Shown here in pieces: positions 7,628 through 11,404 of a stretch of DNA of 11,404 bases (the stretch's first letter is position 1; each line of letters starts with the position of its first letter). The stretch covers positions 1 through 11,404 of the forward strand of contig JBOGDF010000179.1 in the NCBI GenBank assembly GCA_050701635.1, in the 5' to 3' direction. A program made the position numbers and the translations under genes. Below the pieces are notes generated by a model. It was given only the letters and a program-made list of their open reading frames with translations. It did not search any database and was not told where the DNA came from. The stretch comes from WHSM01 sp050701635 (GTDB lineage Bacteria; Actinomycetota; Actinomycetes; Mycobacteriales; Micromonosporaceae).

Positions 7628-7683
7628 GGGGAGACACCTCGTTGGGTCTGCGGATACATGCTTGAAAACTCCTTAGTTCGCTC

Positions 7684-7712
7684 ACTATTGAGCAGACCAC
7701 CGAGTAGGTCAA
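7684..7712 (-). promoter_or_regulatory. Sigma-A-type promoter of the GH31 gene
   Basis: Read on the minus strand, TTGACC (7712-7707) and AATAGT (7689-7684) are separated by exactly 17 bases, a good match to the housekeeping consensus. The expected transcription start near 7677 lies about 50 bases before the ATG at 7627 and just after the terminator of the upstream peroxidase gene. AACT-CCTT-AGTT at 7667-7678 sits at the predicted start site and could be a small operator. Confidence 0.6.
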
Positions 7713-7732
7713 GGCCTCCGGCCAATCTGGAA

Positions 7733-7769
7733 CCCGCCCGGTCGCAGGTAACTGCCGCGACCGGGCGGG
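7733..7769 (-). terminator. Terminator hairpin after the heme peroxidase gene
   Basis: Perfect 13-base arms, CCCGCCCGGTCGC (7733-7745) and GCGACCGGGCGGG (7757-7769), enclose 11 bases; the stem can grow by three pairs around a bulged A. It starts 7 bases beyond the peroxidase stop on the minus strand and ends about 20 bases before the -35 box of the GH31 promoter, so it separates the two same-strand genes. No U-tract follows. Confidence 0.82.
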
Positions 7770-7776
7770 GTAGCGA

Positions 7777-9363
7777 TTACTGGCCGCGGCTGGCGGGATC
7801 CACCCGTGCCCAGCGCAGCAGGTCGGTCATCCGGAACGTGCCGGGCGTCTGGCTCGGCAGCGACGGCCGGAACCCGGTGTTGAGGTAGGAGTACTCATCG
7901 AGCTGGAGCAGCCCGAGGATCGTCTCGGCGACGATGCGACCACCGACCGGACCCAGCCGGCGACCGTCGTTGAACACCGACGCCTCGCGCAGGACGTAGT
8001 ACCAGAGGGGGGTGCTGGCATCCAGTCCCAGGCCGAATGGCCTCAGCTCCGGAAAGTAGCCGGAGCCGAGCACCGGCGACCCGGTGTACGCGGCGATCCG
8101 CTGCCCAGACGGCAGTGACCAGGTCAGGTGCCGCAACAGGTTGCGCTGCGGCAGCGCGGTCGGCGGGTCCCCGCTCGGGATGGCCCGCAGCGGCAGCCGG
8201 AACAGCGGGGTCGAGATGCTGGTGTCGAGCCGCTTGTTCGGTCGTACGTGCTGGGTCTGGTCTCCGCCGAAGTCGAAGAACGTCTGCCAGCCGATGAACC
8301 GCCGGCGGGCGCGCGCGCCGCCTCGCAGGTCGACCGGGTCGGACTGACCCTCGCCCGCCGGGTCGAAGATGAACCCGAAGAACGCCGGAGCGCCGGTGTT
8401 CGGATCTCCGCCCGGGTCTCCCTGCAGGTTCGCCCGGTACGACGGCCGCACCAGGCTGTGGCCCATCCGGTACGTGCCGGTCTGGAACTCGACCGGGATG
8501 GTGGGCTGGCTGAACCGGTACCAGCGCCGGCCGTACCGGAGGATGTTGTCGACCAACGCCTGGCCGACGATCTGCGGCAGGAACTCGTGCACCACGATCC
8601 ACTGCCAGTGGTGGATGATCGTGCGCCGCGAGTAGAACCACACGTCGCCGGGGAGATTGTTGGCCCGCCGGTGGTCGACGGTGCGGTTGTTCGCCAACAG
8701 GAACGCGGCGTGCAGCCCCGCGATCATCAGGTTCTCGTCGTTGCGGGGATCGGCGATGATCGCGGTCCGGTCGCTGTTGCGGGGCAGGTCCTCGAAGAGT
8801 CCGCCGCTCTCGATCCGGAACTTGGCGCGGTCCGCGGACTGGTAGAGCTGTGGGCTCACCGAGGGGCCGCCGCCGTACACCGCGTCCAGGTCCAGCCGGG
8901 CGTCGCGGGAGTTGCGGGTCTGGGTGGGCTCGGTGACCACTCCGAGCTGCGATGTCACGTCGAAGGTGATGTCGTGATCCAGGAACTGCCCGACGAACGT
9001 GGTGCCGGCGGTCATGTCGGCCACCGCCTGGTCCCGGTTGTTCGGGCTGAGCTCCGGGTTGGTGATCAGCCGGACCGGCCCCTCCTGGAGCGGGTCCTTG
9101 GCGTCCAGCAGCCCGCCGGGCTTGCCCAGTTCGAGCATCGCGGCGCGTACCGCCGCGGAGCGTGGGTCCGCGAAGGCGGGCAGCTGGAAGATCCGGCTGA
9201 ACCGGGGATCCGGCGCGGCGGTGGCGACCGGTCCTTCGACGTCGGCGGCGAGCGCCTCGATGTCGTTGAGGATCAGGGCGCCTGCCGTACCGGCGACACC
9301 GGCGCCGATTCCGGCCAGGAATCGACGCCGACCCAGTCTGGTGTGTTGATCTGACGTTGCCAT
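7777..9363 (-). CDS. Tat-exported animal-type heme peroxidase
   Basis: A 528-residue member of the animal heme peroxidase/cyclooxygenase superfamily. Residues 11-40 form a twin-arginine signal (GRRRFLAG, hydrophobic stretch, ALAA before D41), implying export of a folded, probably heme-loaded enzyme. FVGQFLDHDITFD (123-135) holds the distal His130 and Asp129. DPRNDENL (205-212) holds the catalytic Arg207 and Glu210 with the same R-x-x-E spacing as mammalian peroxidases. YRMGHSLVRP (298-307) holds the proximal heme ligand His302; the Arg-to-His distance, 95 residues, is close to the family norm. Asp129 and Glu210 match the residues that form ester bonds to heme in mammalian peroxidases, so covalent heme is possible. 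The C-terminal GPVGGRIVAETILGLL motif is intact. The start is the ATG with AGGGGAG 5 bases upstream and the Tat motif 11 residues in; a longer in-frame reading from 9534 is Pro-rich and would bury the Tat motif. Substrate unknown (peroxide-dependent oxidation, halogenation or fatty-acid dioxygenation). Confidence 0.9.
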   Translation of the reverse strand: MATSDQHTRLGRRRFLAGIGAGVAGTAGALILNDIEALAADVEGPVATAAPDPRFSRIFQLPAFADPRSAAVRAAMLELGKPGGLLDAKDPLQEGPVRLITNPELSPNNRDQAVADMTAGTTFVGQFLDHDITFDVTSQLGVVTEPTQTRNSRDARLDLDAVYGGGPSVSPQLYQSADRAKFRIESGGLFEDLPRNSDRTAIIADPRNDENLMIAGLHAAFLLANNRTVDHRRANNLPGDVWFYSRRTIIHHWQWIVVHEFLPQIVGQALVDNILRYGRRWYRFSQPTIPVEFQTGTYRMGHSLVRPSYRANLQGDPGGDPNTGAPAFFGFIFDPAGEGQSDPVDLRGGARARRRFIGWQTFFDFGGDQTQHVRPNKRLDTSISTPLFRLPLRAIPSGDPPTALPQRNLLRHLTWSLPSGQRIAAYTGSPVLGSGYFPELRPFGLGLDASTPLWYYVLREASVFNDGRRLGPVGGRIVAETILGLLQLDEYSYLNTGFRPSLPSQTPGTFRMTDLLRWARVDPASRGQ

Positions 9364-9690
9364 GGTTACTCCCCTGGCGTGAGAGCTGTGCACTGTCGGT
9401 GATGAGCGGGGTGGTGGGGGTGGGAAGGTGCAGGCGTGCTGGAGCCAGTGGGTGGCGGGGCCCGGGCACGGCGGAGCACGGAAAGCTGGCGCATGCAGGA
9501 AGCTCCTGCGCACAGTGAAGGGGTGCAGACTCACCGGGTGACCCCAGCGCAGGTTCGCCGGTGGCTGGCGGCGCGAGGGTGGGTGCTACCGCGCGGAGCG
9601 CGGATGGTCGGCGCTCAGCGATGACCCACGGCTTCGGGGCGTGACGCCCCGCGGCGAATGGTGAGAAGCCCTGGCACGGCGGGCCGGCGC
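9364..9690. other. Unusual 327-base leader region upstream of the peroxidase
   Basis: No conserved gene is recognisable here and no clear sigma-A promoter lies close to the peroxidase start. The region is structured. A G-tract cluster occurs on the plus strand at 9408-9424. Hairpins are GCAGGA-AGC-TCCTGC (9495-9509), CCGCGC-GGA-GCGCGG (9589-9603) and CGGGGCG-TGA-CGCCCCG (9635-9651). On the minus strand a 42-codon ORF begins at 9494 behind an AGGAG site and stops two bases before the peroxidase ATG. On the plus strand an open frame (9436-9624) has no convincing signals. The stretch reads best as a long 5' untranslated region or attenuator of the peroxidase transcript. Confidence 0.4.
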
Positions 9691-9717
9691 CGGATTCGGC
9701 TGCGCCGGCCGAATCCG
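9691..9717 (-). terminator. Hairpin immediately after the 31-codon small ORF
   Basis: CGGATTCGGC (9691-9700) and GCCGAATCCG (9708-9717) are perfect 10-base arms around a 7-base loop, and the hairpin begins one base after the small ORF's stop codon on the minus strand. A competing pairing, GCCGGCGC (9683-9690) with GCGCCGGC (9702-9709), overlaps it, so two mutually exclusive folds exist, as in attenuators. It is either a terminator for a one-gene unit or a control point before the peroxidase. There is no U-tract. Confidence 0.6.
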
Positions 9718-9718
9718 A

Positions 9719-9814
9719 TTACCCGCGCCAGGTAGGACAGTGGCAGGCGTGCTCGGGTAGCAGATGCCGCTGATTCGTCCAGGCCGCACCGACGCTGGCC
9801 ATGTCGCTGGCCAT
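9719..9814 (-). CDS. Putative 31-residue peptide with His/Cys/Trp-rich tail
   Basis: I do not recognise this gene. It is a 31-codon ORF whose ATG sits 5 bases after GGGGAGG (9826-9820), the best ribosome binding site in the window. The first eight codons are a 12-base tandem duplication (MASD, MASV). The tail contains HLLPEH then ACHCPTW, giving two Cys (residues 24 and 26), three His, two Trp overall, and ends WRG. There is no signal peptide or membrane segment. A promoter-like pair and a TetR-type palindrome lie upstream, and a 10-bp hairpin begins one base after the stop. It is on the same strand as the Tat heme peroxidase, whose ATG is 355 bases further on. Possible roles are a leader peptide governing the peroxidase, a metal-binding microprotein, or a RiPP-like precursor; no modifying enzyme other than the peroxidase is in view. 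Chance remains possible for an ORF this short. Confidence 0.5.
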   Translation of the reverse strand: MASDMASVGAAWTNQRHLLPEHACHCPTWRG

Positions 9815-9833
9815 GGTCGCCTCCCCAGGCATA

Positions 9834-9848
9834 GATACGTTCCGTATC
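9834..9848. promoter_or_regulatory. TetR-type operator-like palindrome
   Basis: GATACG-TTC-CGTATC is a perfect inverted repeat with 6-base arms and a 3-base centre, the layout typical of actinobacterial TetR-family operators. It lies between the candidate -10 box (9863-9868) and the ribosome binding site (9820-9826) of the small ORF, where a bound repressor would block transcription. No TetR-family gene is inside the window. Confidence 0.55.
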
Positions 9849-9862
9849 CGATATTCAATGCG

Positions 9863-9890
9863 AAGCTACTCTCCGCTGCCCGGGAGTCAA
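9863..9890 (-). promoter_or_regulatory. Promoter candidate for the small ORF and perhaps the peroxidase
   Basis: On the minus strand, TTGACT (9890-9885) matches the -35 consensus at 5 of 6 positions. It is followed after 16 bases by TAGCTT (9868-9863), which fits the relaxed actinobacterial TAnnnT -10. Transcription would start near 9856, giving a 5' leader of about 42 bases that contains the palindrome at 9834-9848 and the strong ribosome binding site. Confidence 0.45.
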
Positions 9891-9919
9891 GACATCCAAC
9901 ATGATCGATAGCTGACGTT

Positions 9920-9939
9920 TTGTCGGGGCGCCCGAGCAA
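9920..9939 (-). terminator. Probable terminator after the semialdehyde dehydrogenase
   Basis: TCGGG-GCG-CCCGA (9923-9935) extends by three pairs (TTG with CAA) around one bulged G, giving an 8-bp stem. It lies about 40 bases beyond the dehydrogenase stop and about 30 bases before the promoter candidate of the small ORF, so it would insulate the two. The loop is short and no U-tract follows on the minus strand, so confidence is moderate. Confidence 0.45.
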
Positions 9940-9979
9940 GGCAACCCGTTCTGCCTCAGCCTGTAACGGGGCGCCGGCC

Positions 9980-11404
9980 TTACGACGGCTGCGTGGTACG
10001 CGGTATCCCGAGCGGGTTGGCGTCGGCCAGCTCGGGTGGGAGCAGCTCGTCGGGCCAGTCCTGGTACGCCACCGGCACCAGCCAGCGCCGGATCGCGGTC
10101 GCCCCCACCGAGCTGTACGCCGCCGCCGTACTGGCCGGCCACGGCCCGCCGTGGTGCATCGCCCAGCACACCGCGACCCCGGTCGGCCAGCCGTTGTAGA
10201 TCAGCCGCCCGACCCGGGGCGCCAGCGCGGCGGCGATGTGGCGGGCCGTGTCGTGGTCCGCGGCGTTCGCGTGCACCGATCCGGTGAGGCTGCCCCGCAG
10301 CGTGCCGAGCGCGGCGGTCAGGTCGGCGGGGTCGCGGTAGGTCACCACCAGCCCCGCCGGCCCGAACACCTCCTCCGCCAGCTCGGGCCGCGCCGCGAAG
10401 GTCGCCACGTCCACCCGCGAGAGGTACGGCGTCGCACCCCACGGCCCGTCGCCGGCAGACCCGGAAGCAACCGGCTCGGTGAGGGCTTCTCGACTGGTGA
10501 CGCCGGCGGCGTACCCGGCGTGGATGCGTTCGCTCAGCATCGGGGCGCCGGTGGCGCCGGCGACCTGGGACGCCACCGCGTCCAACAGGGCGGTGGCGGA
10601 TTCGGGGACGAAGAGCAGTCCGGGGCTGGTGCAGAACTGGCCGGCGCCGAGGGTGAGCGATCCCAGGTAGCCGGTGGCGATTGCGCCGGGCCGCTCGGCC
10701 GCCGCGGCGGGGAGTACGACCACCGGGTTGACGCTGCCGAGCTCGCCGTAGAACGGGATCGGGTCGGGGCGCTGCTGGGCGAGGTCGTACAGCGCCCGTC
10801 CGCCGGCGGTGGAGCCGGTGAAGCCGACGCCGCGGATCGCCGGATGGCGTACCAGCGCGGGCCCTGCTTCGAAGCCGGTGACCAGCGCAAACGTGCCCGG
10901 CGGCGCGCCCACGGACGCCAACGCCGCGGCCACCACCTCGGCGGTCGCCACGGAGGTACGCGGGTGCGCCTCGTGCGCCTTCACCACCACCGGACAGCCC
11001 GCCGCCAGCGCCGAGGCGGTGTCGCCGCCGGCCACCGAGAACGCGAACGGGAAGTTGCTCGCCGCGAACACCGCCACCGGGCCGAGCGGCCGCAGCATCC
11101 GGCGTACGTCCGGCCGGCCGGCGCCCGGGTCGGCGGGGGACAGGATCGCGTCCACGTGTACGCCGCGGCGCAGCAGGTCGCCGAACATCCGCAGCTGCCC
11201 CGTGGTCCGCGCCACCTCGCCGCGCAGCCGCGGCTCACCCAAGGCGGTCTCGGCGTCGGCTACCGCCACCAGGGTGTCGACCGCCTGCTCGAGCGCGTCG
11301 GCGATCGCGTCCAGTACGTCCGCGCGCCGCACGGCCGGCCACCCGCTCCACGCCTCGCCGGCCGGTGGCCGCGCGGCATCGCCGCTGGCTGGGCCGGCCG
11401 CCGG
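9980..11404 (-). CDS. Alpha-ketoglutarate semialdehyde dehydrogenase (5' end outside window)
   Basis: About 474 residues of an aldehyde dehydrogenase most like 2,5-dioxovalerate (alpha-ketoglutarate semialdehyde) dehydrogenase, which oxidises the semialdehyde to 2-oxoglutarate with NAD(P)+ in the oxidative routes for pentoses and for glucarate/galactarate. FAASNFPFAFSVAGGD carries the active-site Asn and the subgroup's characteristic wording; VVVKAHEAHP is cofactor-binding, GVGFTGSTAGG is the Rossmann turn, ELGSVNPVVV holds the general-base Glu, and GAGQFCTSPG holds the catalytic Cys. The C-terminal YNGWPTGVAVCWAMHHGGPWPAS-type stretch is also typical. The frame stays open from the GTG at 11332 to the right edge and reads as protein (GEAWSGWPAVRRADVLDAIADALE, in part), so that GTG is internal and the true start is outside. 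Upstream partners such as 5-keto-4-deoxyglucarate dehydratase would be expected beyond the edge. kdgK-eda in the same window feeds the alternative phosphorylated branch. Confidence 0.87.
   Translation of the reverse strand, partial: PAAGPASGDAARPPAGEAWSGWPAVRRADVLDAIADALEQAVDTLVAVADAETALGEPRLRGEVARTTGQLRMFGDLLRRGVHVDAILSPADPGAGRPDVRRMLRPLGPVAVFAASNFPFAFSVAGGDTASALAAGCPVVVKAHEAHPRTSVATAEVVAAALASVGAPPGTFALVTGFEAGPALVRHPAIRGVGFTGSTAGGRALYDLAQQRPDPIPFYGELGSVNPVVVLPAAAAERPGAIATGYLGSLTLGAGQFCTSPGLLFVPESATALLDAVASQVAGATGAPMLSERIHAGYAAGVTSREALTEPVASGSAGDGPWGATPYLSRVDVATFAARPELAEEVFGPAGLVVTYRDPADLTAALGTLRGSLTGSVHANAADHDTARHIAAALAPRVGRLIYNGWPTGVAVCWAMHHGGPWPASTAAAYSSVGATAIRRWLVPVAYQDWPDELLPPELADANPLGIPRTTQPS

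Noticed and set aside
9364..9534. Longer in-frame start for the peroxidase at GTG 9534
   Set aside because: The 57 added residues are Pro-rich and would move the twin-arginine motif away from the N-terminus. The ATG at 9363 has AGGGGAG at the right distance.
9436..9624. 62-codon plus-strand ORF ending in VTPAQVRRWLAARGW, followed by a hairpin at 9635-9651
   Set aside because: The last half looks faintly like a DNA-binding helix and a hairpin follows, but codon bias is weak, no good ribosome binding site precedes the GTG or internal ATG, and it lies antisense to the peroxidase leader. I do not annotate it, though a homology search would settle it.
9586..9939. 117-codon minus-strand ORF overlapping the small-peptide unit in another frame
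   Set aside because: Its translation is compositionally random, it has no ribosome binding site, and it runs across the promoter, operator and hairpins that suit the 31-codon ORF better.

Overview
The window is high-GC actinobacterial DNA. Codons end strongly in G or C, starts are ATG or GTG, stems are very GC-rich, and CGTAC-containing words are frequent, as in Micromonosporaceae (Micromonospora or Actinoplanes relatives). The genus is an inference. I see no tRNA, rRNA, insertion sequence, CRISPR array or prophage gene.

Layout from left to right. (1) The 3' end of an ABC exporter ATPase gene, most like cydC (+), meets a two-gene reductase operon (-) at a shared CTAG. That operon is an Acg-type FMN nitroreductase followed by a deazaflavin (F420)-dependent nitroreductase-family protein. 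(2) A divergent intergenic region leads into a translationally coupled kdgK-eda pair (+), which phosphorylates 2-keto-3-deoxy sugar acids and cleaves them to pyruvate and a triose phosphate. (3) A long perfect hairpin with nested palindromes separates eda from a 1248-residue secreted GH31 glycosidase with NEW3 and NPCBM modules (-). This gene has its own recognisable promoter. (4) A terminator separates it from a Tat-exported animal-type heme peroxidase (-), which keeps the distal His, catalytic Arg, proximal His and both heme-ester acidic residues. (5) About 600 bases upstream of the peroxidase contain no conventional gene. They do hold a compact unit: promoter-like boxes, a TetR-type palindrome, an excellent ribosome binding site, a 31-codon ORF ending in a His/Cys/Trp-rich tail, and a 10-bp hairpin two bases after its stop. 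(6) The right edge holds a 5'-truncated alpha-ketoglutarate semialdehyde dehydrogenase (-).

Taken together, kdgK, eda, the semialdehyde dehydrogenase and the secreted glycosidase suggest scavenging of external glycans plus two routes for deoxy-keto sugar acids, one ending in pyruvate/triose phosphate and one in 2-oxoglutarate. They are in separate transcription units and their co-regulation is not shown. The best candidate for something undescribed is the small-peptide unit upstream of the heme peroxidase. It could be a free-standing microprotein or RiPP-like precursor, a leader peptide controlling the peroxidase, or a chance ORF. The sequence alone does not decide between these.
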